A stretch of 64,000 nucleotides of DNA from Enterococcus canis NBRC 100695. Its GTDB lineage: Bacteria > Bacillota > Bacilli > Lactobacillales > Enterococcaceae. The notes beneath the pieces were generated by a model, which was not told the DNA's origin, did no database searches, and worked only from the letters and a program-made list of their open reading frames with translations. Numbering within the stretch: the first letter of the stretch is position 1; each line of letters begins with the position of its first letter. Where the stretch lies: the NCBI RefSeq assembly GCF_001544375.1, contig NZ_BCQJ01000001.1:62001-126000 (forward strand), written 5' to 3'. Made by a program: the position numbers and the translations under genes. Shown here in pieces: positions 54,494 through 63,718 of the stretch.

Positions 54494-54507
54494 TGAAAGC
54501 GTTTACT
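54494..54507 (+). promoter_or_regulatory. CcpA cre-like site upstream of cydA
   Basis: TGAAAGCGTTTACT matches the cre consensus TGWAANCGNTNWCA at every position except the last. It lies 30 bases before the cydA start, so carbon catabolite control of the bd oxidase operon is plausible. Confidence 0.55.
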
Positions 54508-54537
54508 TTAGTATTTTACAAGAGAGGAGGAATATAA

Positions 54538-56012
54538 ATGTTAGCCATGAGTATGTTTGTGACAACGATGTCCCGAATTCAATTCGCGTTAACGGCAATT
54601 GTTCATTTTTTCTTTGTCCCCACAACAGTCGGCTTAATGGCAGCAACCTTAATTTTTGAATTACTCTATGTTTTTGGTAAAAAGGAGACAGAGCATTATG
54701 GCCGCTTAGCTTTATTTTTCGCGAAACTTTATTTTGTCAGTTTTGCTACTGGTGTGGTCACCGGACTCATCATGGAATTTCAGTTTGGTATGAATTGGTC
54801 TGTTTACGCTTATTTCTTTGGTGATGTAATCGGCGTCCCTTTAGCTCTAGAAGGGATTATGGCCTTTTTCATGGAGTCAACCTTGATAGGACTGTGGCGC
54901 TTTACCTGGGGGAAAATCAATAAGAAACTACACGTCTTATTTGGTGCGCTGCTTTTTATCACGTCATTATTCTCCATTGTTTGGATTATTACGATCAACG
55001 CTTTTATGCAAAATCCAGTCGGTTTTACGATGGTAAATGGTCGAGCCCAACTAGACAGTGTGATTTCATTATTACGGAACCCACAATACTGGCCCGAGGC
55101 ACTTCACGTCTTCTTCGCTATTATGATTTTAGGTGGTTTGGTAACCGCAGGTGTCTCTGCCTGGCAAATATTGCGGAAACGAGATACAGTTCTCTTTAAA
55201 AAAGCCGTTCAAATTGGCGTTTTGATGTTCCTGCCAGCGGCAATTATTCAACCGCAAATGGGGGATGACCAAATTGCGGCAACGTTAAATCTGCAACCAA
55301 TGAAATTTGCGGCGGCCGAAGCTCAATATGAAGACGAAGGTAGCACTACAACCGGAACGCCTTGGGATGTTGTCGCTTGGATTGACGAAAGTGAACATAA
55401 GAGTTATGGTTTAGGAATCCCCGGATTAGGCAGCTATTTTGGTTCAGGTAAATTTGTAGGCGCATCGGCGGGAATGAATTCAATTGCTCAAACTTACCAT
55501 GAGAAGTACGATCAGGAGGTAGCCGCTTCGTATGACGGGGATATGACCTATTATCCGCCAGTTACGCTAATCTTCTGGTGTATGCGCTGGATGGTTTTCA
55601 GTGGGTATTATTATATTATCTTTGGTATGATCGCTTTGTTTCTACTCCATCGACGCAAAAAGGCAAAAAGGCGATTGAAGAACACCCGCGTTTGCTAAAA
55701 GCGTTAGGGATCACCATGTGGTTTCCATATATTACGGTCATTGCAGGATGGGTAGTAGCCGAAGTAGGCCGTTATCCTTTCGTCGTCTACGGCTTATTTA
55801 CACAATTAGATGCTGTCTCTCCTAATATGACCGCTGCAAAAATCATCACTTCCATTAGTCTTTTTGCCATAGTGGATTGTCTTTTGATCACCACAGGTTT
55901 GGTAATGGGCCATCGAACACTAAAAAAAGGCGCTCCCAATATTGATGGAAATATGGACGAGGATCTATCAGCAGACAATATGTTAATGGGGGAGGGGAAG
56001 AGTCATGGCTAA
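54538..56012 (+). pseudogene. cydA: cydA, cytochrome bd quinol oxidase subunit I, frameshifted
   Basis: The first reading frame (54538-55698) encodes helices with heme ligands, for example RIQFALTAIVHFFFVPTTVG and ALEGIMAFFMESTLIGLW, and the Met ligand region LQPMKFAAAEAQYE. It then runs into nonsense after LLHRRKKAK. The rest (EEHPRLLKALGITMWFPYI..., AGWVVAEVGRYPF) continues in the -1 frame to the TAA at 56010. One A missing from the run 55665-55669 accounts for it. The short Q-loop suggests the CioA-like class. The end overlaps cydB by eight bases. -1 slippage on the A-run could in principle restore the protein. Confidence 0.88.
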
Positions 56013-57009
56013 TCCGACTAATCTGCAGTTTGCCCTGTATTTGCTAGTTGCCAGCGAGCTATCTCTATTCTTAATTTTAGGCGGCACGGACTTTGGAGCG
56101 GGAATTGCGACATTCTTTGTTCATGATGATTAAGACCGCGACGCAATTGTGCGTACCTCAGGGCCAGTCTGGGGCGGCAATGAAACATGGCTCGTCGCTG
56201 GCATGGCTGCCATGTTTGGGGCATTTCCTCATTGGTATGCTGCTTTAACTTCAGGATTTTATTTGTTTTTTATTTTCATGTTAGTTTGTTTTATGTTTCG
56301 GGGCGTCGCATTTGATTATCGAAAAAAATGGCGCAGTAAAACGTATAATCGCGTATGGGACTGGGGATTATTTTTGGGAAGTTTAATACCGCCATTTTTA
56401 TTGGGCATTATCTTCAGCGCTTCATTGAGGGGCGTGACATTCAATGGGGATTTTATTTGGATCAAAGCAGGTGAAGTCTTTAATCTCTTTACATTATGCT
56501 CGGCATTATTTTTAGTCTTACTCTGCATTCAGATTGGCTTAACGCGTGTGCGGAAACGAGCACCAGAAACAACAGCAAGCAATTTGAAAAGACCATTGAA
56601 GCTGGTGAATTATAGTTGTTACGGCTTGGCACTATTAGAAGTTGTGTTACTAGCCCTTAATACTACGATGTTTCAAGCTCATCTTGCCGCGGCGATCGTT
56701 GTACTTAGTGTGTTGGCAATCGGTTTGGTTCTGGTGAGCTGGAATCGCCCTAGAATCAGTTTTTGGGGAGCAGCAGTGGCTATTGGTAGTTTTAGCGCAG
56801 TAATCTTTTTGGGACTATATCCGAATTTGATCAGTAGTACCTCGGGAATTCCCTTAACAATCATGGCAGCTGCTAGCGGACGGGAATCTCAACTCTGGGT
56901 TGCTTTTGGTTCGGGGATGATGTTACCACTGATGATCATTCTGCAAATCACGGCCTATCATTTGATTCATAAAGTGTATCAAGCACCGGATAGCGAAATC
57001 AATTATTAG
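56005..57009 (+). pseudogene. cydB: cydB, cytochrome bd quinol oxidase subunit II, nonsense at codon 43
   Basis: Start ATG 56005 with GGGGAGGGGAAG upstream. The frame reads LGGTDFGAGIATFFVHDD, then TAA (56131-56133), then DRDAIVRTSGPVWGGNETWLV and on without further stops to 57009, 334 codons in all. Relatives have Glu or a similar residue at that place, so one base change (for example from GAA or CAA) explains it. Eight or nine hydrophobic segments follow. Restart at GTG 56149 would lack the first helix. Confidence 0.9.
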
Positions 57010-57021
57010 GAGGGAAACAAT

Positions 57022-57240
57022 ATGCGTAAAGTATTTCATGTAATTGGTTGGACAGTCGTAATCGTGCTGCCGTGGACTTGGATGTTTTCTTGGCATATTT
57101 GGCTGCAACCATTGATTGGTAATTTTTGGGGACAAGCGAGTATTTTTGGCGTAGCGCTGGTAGTATTGGCTTGGGGAATCTATTTGAATGCTAAAGGCTA
57201 TGGACGTCAAGAACCAGTTCCAGTGAAAGTAAAAAAATAG
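57022..57240 (+). CDS. Small two-helix membrane protein after cydB
   Basis: A 72-residue protein with two hydrophobic segments (about 5-25, HVIGWTVVIVLPWTWMFSW, and 38-58) and a basic tail, Trp-rich. It starts 12 bases after cydB with AGGAGGG upstream and is intact. Tiny accessory subunits (CydX, CydS) occur in bd oxidases; this could be one, but it is longer and no family is recognised. Confidence 0.7.
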   Translation: MRKVFHVIGWTVVIVLPWTWMFSWHIWLQPLIGNFWGQASIFGVALVVLAWGIYLNAKGYGRQEPVPVKVKK

Positions 57241-57254
57241 AATCTACTATAAGT

Positions 57255-57306
57255 AAACTAACTGAGCGAGCAATGCTTGAATATGACTCAGTTAGTTTTT
57301 TTATTT
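57255..57306 (+). terminator. Terminator of the cytochrome bd operon
   Basis: AAACTAACTGAG (57255-57266) pairs perfectly with CTCAGTTAGTTT (57287-57298), then T run. Confidence 0.88.
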
Positions 57307-57753
57307 AGTCAAAACAGCAAATTTATCATCATGTTAAAACACATCAATAAATGATGGCTAATTAATGGCAAAGGGAATGAATAATATGTAAAACAGCGTT
57401 GTAATAGTCTTTATGTAATCTACTTTGTATAATGTATATTATGTTAACTAGAATAAAATTAATACAAAATAGCTTGTTAAATCCTCTTTTAGGTGCTCTA
57501 TCCTCTCTTAGTCTTAATTTAAACACCAATCATTAAGAACAATTCCTTATTTAACTTTTCTGAACTTTTTCTGATGATTTATAGCTAGTTGGATACTTTG
57601 AATTCTTAAGCTACAGCTACTGAAATTCTTTTGACTAATTGTGATAGTTAAAATGAAATCTGCGACTTTGATTTTTGTAAGTTCGAATCCTATTTGCTGT
57701 GACTGACAAACAGCCGTTTCAAGCACTGCAAGTAGCTACATTGTTTATGTAGA
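57307..57753. other. AT-rich intergenic region without a recognised gene
   Basis: No open frame of convincing length or SD is seen on either strand. The only notable feature is GTTCGAATCC at 57681-57690, which resembles a tRNA T-loop but has no matching acceptor or anticodon arms. Confidence 0.6.
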
Positions 57754-57785
57754 CAAAAAAAGAGCCATTAACTTATCAATGGCTC
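57754..57785 (-). terminator. Terminator of the minus-strand gene at 57799
   Basis: GAGCCATT (57762-57769) pairs with AATGGCTC (57778-57785), and the T run of the minus strand is the A run at 57755-57761. Confidence 0.8.
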
Positions 57786-57798
57786 ACTTAAATTCATA

Positions 57799-58179
57799 CT
57801 ATTTATTGATTTTAAGGCGTCCGTGTAGATGAATGATTCCTTCGCGGTTCATTCGACCTTGAAGTGCCACGAAGTCTGTGACGGGTTTTCCATGATCTTT
57901 GATTGAGACTTTCACGTGATAGTCTTTCCCTTGCTGCAAGCCTAGATATTGGATAGATTCTGAGAACACGTAGTGGCCATCTACTTGGTCTAAATAGGCT
58001 AAGTCTTGTTTTGTGGGTAGTAATCCGGGTTCTTCTACCAAAGTTTCTTGCAGCTGTACTGTCGAATCATCAGCCTTTAGTTGGTCAGAATGTCCCCAAA
58101 TTGGTCGAATCAACAATATAACGACAACAAAGGCAAATAACATGACGCTAATGATTGAAATAAGACGTTTGTTTCTCAT
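57799..58179 (-). CDS. Membrane-anchored protein, unknown function
   Basis: A 126-residue protein with an N-terminal membrane segment (about 6-28, ISIISVMLFAFVVVILLIRPIW) and a soluble outer part with beta-strand pattern (YHVKVSIKDHGKPVTDFVAL). No family recognised. A GGGGGCGC stretch rather than a clean SD precedes the start. Divergent from the S41-like gene and terminated by its own hairpin. Confidence 0.65.
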   Translation of the reverse strand: MRNKRLISIISVMLFAFVVVILLIRPIWGHSDQLKADDSTVQLQETLVEEPGLLPTKQDLAYLDQVDGHYVFSESIQYLGLQQGKDYHVKVSIKDHGKPVTDFVALQGRMNREGIIHLHGRLKINK

Positions 58180-58287
58180 GTACTGCGCCCCCTTACATGC
58201 TTATTATAGAGCGTTTCGGGAGTGCTGGATGCTTCTTTTTTTATCAAATCATTCTCAAAATTTGCGTTGATAAGAAATGTGCTACAA

Positions 58288-58317
58288 TTGACTTAGCTTA
58301 TTAAAAATTGATATTAG
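58288..58317 (+). promoter_or_regulatory. Possible promoter of the S41-like gene
   Basis: TTGACT (58288-58293), 18 bases, TATTAG (58312-58317), 50 bases before the start codon. Confidence 0.45.
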
Positions 58318-58366
58318 TTTACATAATATAATTCTGGTTACTTCATAAATATTTAGGAGGCTTTTT

Positions 58367-59629
58367 ATGAAACAAATAATGGATTTAGCACGTATTTATC
58401 ATGAGGCGCAATTTCTGTTTCCTTATTGGACAGATGATTTGTTAAAAGAATGGACAGCTGCTTATGAGCAATTGTTGGCGACAGTTTCGCAAGGTCTCAC
58501 TGAACGAGAATTCTATCTTGAACTTATGAAGCTTGCGACTTTGCTGAAGGATGGACACACTCAGATAATCCTCCCCTCTTCTCTGAATGTTAATCAATTT
58601 AGTCCTATTAAGTTTGAAATGATAGAAAATGAATTGGTTGTTACGAATGCTCAAGTACCCTATATTGATTTGATTGGCCAAGTAGTTCAAAAAATTGAAG
58701 GTAAACCAGTTCAACAGTTTTTAGCTGAAATTAAGCCCTTTATCTGGCATGAAACAGACTTTTTTTATGTGAATTTAGTCGCGCGTCTCCCCTTCTTCTT
58801 TCCTGATGGGCTGAATATAAGCGTTGCCGGGGAGCACTATTTAATCAAAATGGTCGCTACGCCCCGCCTGGCTAAACCATTGCGACAAGGCGTTCTCCGC
58901 TATCAACACGAAGGCCTATCCCTTTATCAAATTGAAGACTCAATCATGGTGAAAATCCAACACTTTATGTCAGAAACAATGGTCAAAGATTTTTATCGCC
59001 ATGTCGAGTTATTGCAGCAGGCTGATAAATTGATCATCGATGTACGTGGAAATCTAGGCGGTAATTCTGGGTTTGCAGATGAGCTTGCTCAGGCTTTTTA
59101 TCCAGGTGAGTTTCTAGTTGAGCGCTACTACTATCAATTAACTAATGGAGAAACTTATGCGAATGGGTCACAAATCGCCACTTGGCCAGCAAAAATGCTG
59201 GATGAAGCAGCGCAAACCCGTTTTCATAAGGAGTTAGCTAGTTGGCGTCATCAGGCTTTTGAAGAGCAATCTGAAACAGCCTTTTATCCTGAATTTGCTG
59301 GAAAACTAGCGGAGAAACCTGTTGTTTTGCTGCAAGATGCGGCGACCTATTCTTCTGCAGAAAATTTTTTGATGAACTTTATCCAGCGGTCTAAGACTGT
59401 CACGATAGGCACCTCAACGGCAGGATCTACTGGTCAATCTGCGTGGATTCCTTTGGAAACAGGTGGTTATTTCCAAGTGACGGCTAAAGCTGTGGAACTG
59501 CCAGCTGGCACAATTCACCATAACCAAGGCCTCAAGCCAGAGATTGAGATCAGTCTTACCATTCAGGATGTCCAAAATGGCGCAGATCCTATCTTGGCAA
59601 GAGCTTTAAAAAACGATACAGAGTCCTAA
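58367..59629 (+). CDS. S41-family peptidase-like protein, cytoplasmic
   Basis: A 420-residue protein without signal peptide or anchor. N-terminal helical domain (1-75, ending LKDGHTQIILP), then a region at about 85-130 that could be a degenerate PDZ-like domain, then an S41 core: LIIDVRGNLGGNSGFADELAQAF, nucleophile Ser in ATYSSAENFLMNFI, and GTSTAGSTGQ where Ctp proteases have the Lys of the Ser-Lys dyad. With Ser there, it belongs to the S41 branch without the dyad Lys, or is inactive. AGGAGG precedes ATG 58367. Confidence 0.8.
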   Translation: MKQIMDLARIYHEAQFLFPYWTDDLLKEWTAAYEQLLATVSQGLTEREFYLELMKLATLLKDGHTQIILPSSLNVNQFSPIKFEMIENELVVTNAQVPYIDLIGQVVQKIEGKPVQQFLAEIKPFIWHETDFFYVNLVARLPFFFPDGLNISVAGEHYLIKMVATPRLAKPLRQGVLRYQHEGLSLYQIEDSIMVKIQHFMSETMVKDFYRHVELLQQADKLIIDVRGNLGGNSGFADELAQAFYPGEFLVERYYYQLTNGETYANGSQIATWPAKMLDEAAQTRFHKELASWRHQAFEEQSETAFYPEFAGKLAEKPVVLLQDAATYSSAENFLMNFIQRSKTVTIGTSTAGSTGQSAWIPLETGGYFQVTAKAVELPAGTIHHNQGLKPEIEISLTIQDVQNGADPILARALKNDTES

Positions 59630-59658
59630 AGGCAACTCTGTATCGCTTCTATTTTTGT
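59615..59658. terminator. Bidirectional terminator
   Basis: GATACAGAGT pairs with ACTCTGTATC across the S41-like gene's stop codon, with a T-rich tail; it also serves the convergent gene. Confidence 0.75.
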
Positions 59659-60287
59659 AGGTCTGTCTGAATGCTGCTAGCAATTTCTTCTGGAAAATAA
59701 GGATATAGCACGATTTTATCAAGGATTCCAGGATAATAGTCTAAATTTAGCCATTTTTTGGCAAAGCTATTGGCGGCTATTTCAACTAGTGCGTTGATTG
59801 TTGACATATGCTGATAACGCCCAATCCCCCACAATTTGATTTGAAAATCTTGTAAATCAAGTTGTTCATGCTCCTGGATACTGTGAAAGAGTTCATGGGC
59901 GATAATGACATCACGCCACTTCTCGAATTGCCATTGTTCCAAGTTATGTTCGGCAAAATAGGAATCCTTTTCCTTGAATAAAGTATTTACGACAATTTTG
60001 TTAGGAGTCTCGAAATAGCCTAATGTGGCAAAGCTTTTATCCACACCAATCTCTTGCTCCTCAATTTGCACTCCTAGATAGTCCGCCAGTGCTTCGACGG
60101 TTGGCGGCTCAACTAGCTGCTGATATTTTTCAGCAAGACGAATCCCTAGATTTTTCGCCATACGACCTTTTTGCTCGATTTCATCTAAAGAGAGCTTGTA
60201 GCCAATACGATCATTGCTGATGGCTTCACGGATAATCGTATCATCCGTGAGCCATAGCAAGTGCTGCAGCATACGTTCCAGTTCCAT
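59649..60287 (-). CDS. Zincin-like protein with HELFH motif
   Basis: A 212-residue soluble protein. The zinc-metallopeptidase motif is IIAHELFHSIQEHE (near 130), with a likely third ligand Glu in LVEIAANSFAKKWL about 40 residues later, as in ImmA/IrrE-like or related gluzincins. No helix-turn-helix is present. Its ATG overlaps the stop of the hydantoinase gene by one base (TAATG), so it is translated with it. Substrate unknown. Confidence 0.75.
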   Translation of the reverse strand: MELERMLQHLLWLTDDTIIREAISNDRIGYKLSLDEIEQKGRMAKNLGIRLAEKYQQLVEPPTVEALADYLGVQIEEQEIGVDKSFATLGYFETPNKIVVNTLFKEKDSYFAEHNLEQWQFEKWRDVIIAHELFHSIQEHEQLDLQDFQIKLWGIGRYQHMSTINALVEIAANSFAKKWLNLDYYPGILDKIVLYPYFPEEIASSIQTDLQK

Positions 60288-62404
60288 TATAGATTATTTC
60301 GTGCGGCGACCACGATAACCTCTTCTTTACCGCCGTGCTGCATAAGCTCGGTATCCATGACCATGTGTAGCTGTGAAAGCTCTAGCATGCCGGTATAATC
60401 GACTACTTTAGCCCCGATACATAAGTAAATGTCTGGAGCCAGCTTAATGTCACTCTTATAGACAGCTAGATCTTCCCAGAAATTATCGACTACATTGCGA
60501 ATGCCACCGACAGTTGTTTTAACGGCCTCACCATCGCCCCGCTGAATTTTAATGAAGCCTTTCTTATCAATAATCCGTAATTCTTGTTGATCATTTTTCA
60601 TGGTACCGAAGCAATAGAAGTATTCATTTTCTTGAATCAAGTAAGCTTTTTCTTCGGAAATCTGCATCGATTTGGCTGCTAATTGCTTCGCCTCTGCCTC
60701 ATCGACTTTCGCTGATAAGTCAGTCGTTTTTACTTCGGTAGAACCAGTCGCAATTGCGCGAACTTTATTTGTTTGAGAATCAATTTCCATTTGAACTTCA
60801 ATCGTTTCCGGAGCCGCCCCAGATTTAGTGGCGGATTGGATTGCTTCATTACGGATATCCTCTAAATCTTGTGGGGCTGGATTTGGAATTACCCGTTCCA
60901 CAACATCACGAACCATCGCCAAAGCCACCCCAATGGAAGAAATAACTTCCGCATGTTGAGCAATGTCATAACCTAAGCCCATCTTTTTAGCTGTGTAAGG
61001 AAGCAGTGAGGTAGCACCGCCGCCTCCGCCGACTAAGGAGATTTGGCTGCGTTCGACTTTGTGTTTGTCTGCTAAGAAATTGATAACCTTAATAACAACA
61101 TCAGAGGCCCGGTCCATAATTTGGGTAGCCGTTTCTTCAACAGATAGACCGATATCGTCAGCTAAAGCTTTGATGGCCTTGTAACTGGCATCATAGTTCC
61201 CGAAAGAGTAATCGCCTTTCTTCACTAATTTCAAAGCATTGGCTGCACAAGTAACGGTAATCGCAAAGCGTTTGCCATCTTCACCTTCAATGGCAATATA
61301 ATCACTTGGATCGTTTTCCAATGGTTGAATCCGTACGACTTTTGGATTGATAATTTCTTCTGGCGTACTGAAGGCTGCATACGGTAGTTTAGCGATATGG
61401 GCTGAACGTGGACCTACTGCAACGACACTGCTCTTATCTGCCCGTACCATACTTCCGCCAGCAACACCGGATACGTGAACATCTAGCGAACTAATTAAGG
61501 TTTTATGTCCGCCGACAACGGAGTAATCAATCATTGGACGTCCATTTTTAATGACCCCAATATCAGTACTGGTTCCACCAACTTCAAAGAAGATGGCATT
61601 GGAGGCTTTCAAGTACATCAAGGCACCAACAGTTGAGGCTGCTGGACCTGATAACATGGTTAAAACAGGCCGTTTGCGCATTTCGTTAATATCCATAACC
61701 CCACCATCGCCGCGCATAATCATCAAGGGTACTTTAATGCCGGCTTGACGGACGCTGTCTTCTGTACTATCGGCAGTTTCAAACATTTTCGGTAAAATAG
61801 AGGCGTTGATAACTGCGGTCCGAGTCCGTTTGGAAAGGCCGTACATTTTACTAATATCACTAGCTTGCGAAACCTCTACGTTCATTTCTTTCCCGATTTC
61901 CGCAATCGCTTCTTCTTCTGATTTATCGTCCACCCCGAAGGCTTTTGACGCAACGATGACTTCAGCGCCTTCGCCAATCAACTCTTCCATGGTGCGCTTG
62001 GCGATCGACTTATCAAATTTTTTCAGTGGAATGTATTTATTATGAGTGGAGATTTTTCGTTTGCCGGTTTCGTCCAGGATTATGTCGTGAATCACGGCTT
62101 GGCGTTTAGCCAAAAAGCTATTGCCCATGCCGATGACGCCGGTTACGGCTACATCCCCTTCTAGGAGCGCGTTAGTCGCCTGAGTAGTACTGTGTGCGAT
62201 AAAGGTTACTTCGTCTGGCGCGATACCGTTTTCATTTAAGCATTTTTCAAAGGCCTGTACAACACCAGCAGAAACGCCTAATTCATCATCGTGAGTGGTT
62301 TTAACAGACCCAATCCCTACGATTTCAAATGTATCATTATCAATAGCAACTGCTTTTGTATGGGTTCCCCCAACGTCGATACCGACGCGGATTGCACGTT
62401 TCAT
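60287..62404 (-). CDS. Hydantoinase/oxoprolinase family protein (HyuA-like)
   Basis: A 705-residue protein of the hydantoinase A/5-oxoprolinase family with actin-like ATPase features: GIDVGGTHTKAVAID at the N-terminus, AHSTTQATNALLEGDVAVTG near 70, MRGDGGVMDI and EVGGTSTDIGVI near 270, GGGGGATSLLPYTA near 460. The family hydrolyses lactams or carboxylates ketones, depending on a HyuB-like partner; no partner is visible here, so the reaction is open. It stands between a transporter (15-base gap) and a zinc peptidase. Confidence 0.88.
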   Translation of the reverse strand: MKRAIRVGIDVGGTHTKAVAIDNDTFEIVGIGSVKTTHDDELGVSAGVVQAFEKCLNENGIAPDEVTFIAHSTTQATNALLEGDVAVTGVIGMGNSFLAKRQAVIHDIILDETGKRKISTHNKYIPLKKFDKSIAKRTMEELIGEGAEVIVASKAFGVDDKSEEEAIAEIGKEMNVEVSQASDISKMYGLSKRTRTAVINASILPKMFETADSTEDSVRQAGIKVPLMIMRGDGGVMDINEMRKRPVLTMLSGPAASTVGALMYLKASNAIFFEVGGTSTDIGVIKNGRPMIDYSVVGGHKTLISSLDVHVSGVAGGSMVRADKSSVVAVGPRSAHIAKLPYAAFSTPEEIINPKVVRIQPLENDPSDYIAIEGEDGKRFAITVTCAANALKLVKKGDYSFGNYDASYKAIKALADDIGLSVEETATQIMDRASDVVIKVINFLADKHKVERSQISLVGGGGGATSLLPYTAKKMGLGYDIAQHAEVISSIGVALAMVRDVVERVIPNPAPQDLEDIRNEAIQSATKSGAAPETIEVQMEIDSQTNKVRAIATGSTEVKTTDLSAKVDEAEAKQLAAKSMQISEEKAYLIQENEYFYCFGTMKNDQQELRIIDKKGFIKIQRGDGEAVKTTVGGIRNVVDNFWEDLAVYKSDIKLAPDIYLCIGAKVVDYTGMLELSQLHMVMDTELMQHGGKEEVIVVAARNNL

Positions 62405-62419
62405 TTATTTTTCCTCCTC

Positions 62420-63703
62420 TTAACCAAACATCATGTAACAGATCATCACGTTGATTGCACCAGCGGCCCAGCCCCAAGGTACCCCAGTAAGCATGAATTC
62501 TTTTGCGCCAACTTTTGAATAGTTTAACGCCCACAAGTTCCAAGATTGGGTTGGACATGTCGATAGGTTCATAGAAATTGTTGGGATATAGATTAATGGG
62601 AACAACAGACTAACTGGGAAAATCCCCATTCCTTGTAAGATACCAACTGTGGCACTACCGGCCCCAAAGATCGTCAATGGGCCACGGAATAGTCCTAGTG
62701 GAATCAAGATGGCAAAACCAATACACAATACTAAGGTACTGGTGGGCATGAAGTCACCGATAACTGCTTGGAAGAATGGTGCGGCGATTCCAGAAGCCTT
62801 ATTAAACATTGGTAGAATGAATAAGAAACCAAGTAGTGAAGCGACGTCCACGACACCATCATAGAAAGTCCGCGTAATCAAGCGTGTGCCGTCTTTATAG
62901 TTAGGTAATTTACCACAGACAGCTAACGCATATAATGAAGCGACGATAAAGGCTGGGATTGGTTGCCAGCCAAAAACGATTGCTAACAATACTGGAATAA
63001 CGGGAGTAATCAAGGCATAGACTGGAATGTCCTTTTTCTTTTCTACAGCCGAAGCAACCGCTGCCCAGTTATACGTGCGTTTTTTCCGTAAACCGAAGAC
63101 TAACATTAAAATAATCATGACGGTTTGAACGCCGAGAGCCGTAAAACCAAAGCGTAGGTAGCTCCAGTCGTATTGATATTCAGTAAAGATTCCTTGCATC
63201 TGTTTAAAGAGTACAATATTGACGTACATCCCACTACCGACACTCATTAAGTAAGACGTTACCGCCAATGGTTTCGGTACTCCTAGTGACATTAAGATTG
63301 GCAGTACAATGATCCCAATGGCAACAACGGCACCGGCACCGAATGTGGAAGTGAAAATCAAAGTTGTTACGATACACAATAAGATGGTTGTGAATAGTGG
63401 ATTTTCACCACTTAGCTCAACGGTTTTTTTGATTAAGCTAGAGGCAATTTCAGTTTCAATCAAGATGCGGCCAAACCAGCTACCGAAGATAACGATAACG
63501 GCTGTTGCCCCCCAGCTTTCCGGTCCACCTTGGAAAACGTCCAACATCGCTTGGTCCCATGTCAGCTGTCCGCCAACAATACTGAAGAATACCCAAATAA
63601 TTGCCATTACAAAGAATCCGACCATCAAGTTGCCGCCTTTAGCAGCAAAGCGAATCAATAAGAAATACGTGATCAATAAGATGACACCAATAATAAAGTC
63701 CAT
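62420..63703 (-). CDS. Organic-anion type permease
   Basis: A 427-residue integral membrane protein with about eleven or twelve hydrophobic segments and helical-hairpin-like Gly/Thr-rich stretches (TLIFTSTFGAGAVVAIGIIVLPILMSLG, YIPTISMNLSTCPTQSWNLWAL in parts), of the ion-transporter/CitM-GntP type. Its substrate is probably the compound handled by the hydantoinase, an inference. AAAGGAGAG precedes the start. Confidence 0.8.
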   Translation of the reverse strand: MDFIIGVILLITYFLLIRFAAKGGNLMVGFFVMAIIWVFFSIVGGQLTWDQAMLDVFQGGPESWGATAVIVIFGSWFGRILIETEIASSLIKKTVELSGENPLFTTILLCIVTTLIFTSTFGAGAVVAIGIIVLPILMSLGVPKPLAVTSYLMSVGSGMYVNIVLFKQMQGIFTEYQYDWSYLRFGFTALGVQTVMIILMLVFGLRKKRTYNWAAVASAVEKKKDIPVYALITPVIPVLLAIVFGWQPIPAFIVASLYALAVCGKLPNYKDGTRLITRTFYDGVVDVASLLGFLFILPMFNKASGIAAPFFQAVIGDFMPTSTLVLCIGFAILIPLGLFRGPLTIFGAGSATVGILQGMGIFPVSLLFPLIYIPTISMNLSTCPTQSWNLWALNYSKVGAKEFMLTGVPWGWAAGAINVMICYMMFG

Positions 63704-63718
63704 TTTTCGCTCTCCTTT

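Noticed and set aside
55657-55675. Claim of programmed -1 frameshifting in cydA
   Set aside because: The run has only five A rather than the A-AAA-AAG heptamer, and no downstream stimulatory structure is evident; cydB is broken as well, so mutation is the simpler reading.
57661-57710. tRNA-like remnant around GTTCGAATCC
   Set aside because: The T-stem pairs poorly, and no acceptor, D or anticodon arm can be drawn; probably chance in an AT-rich gap.
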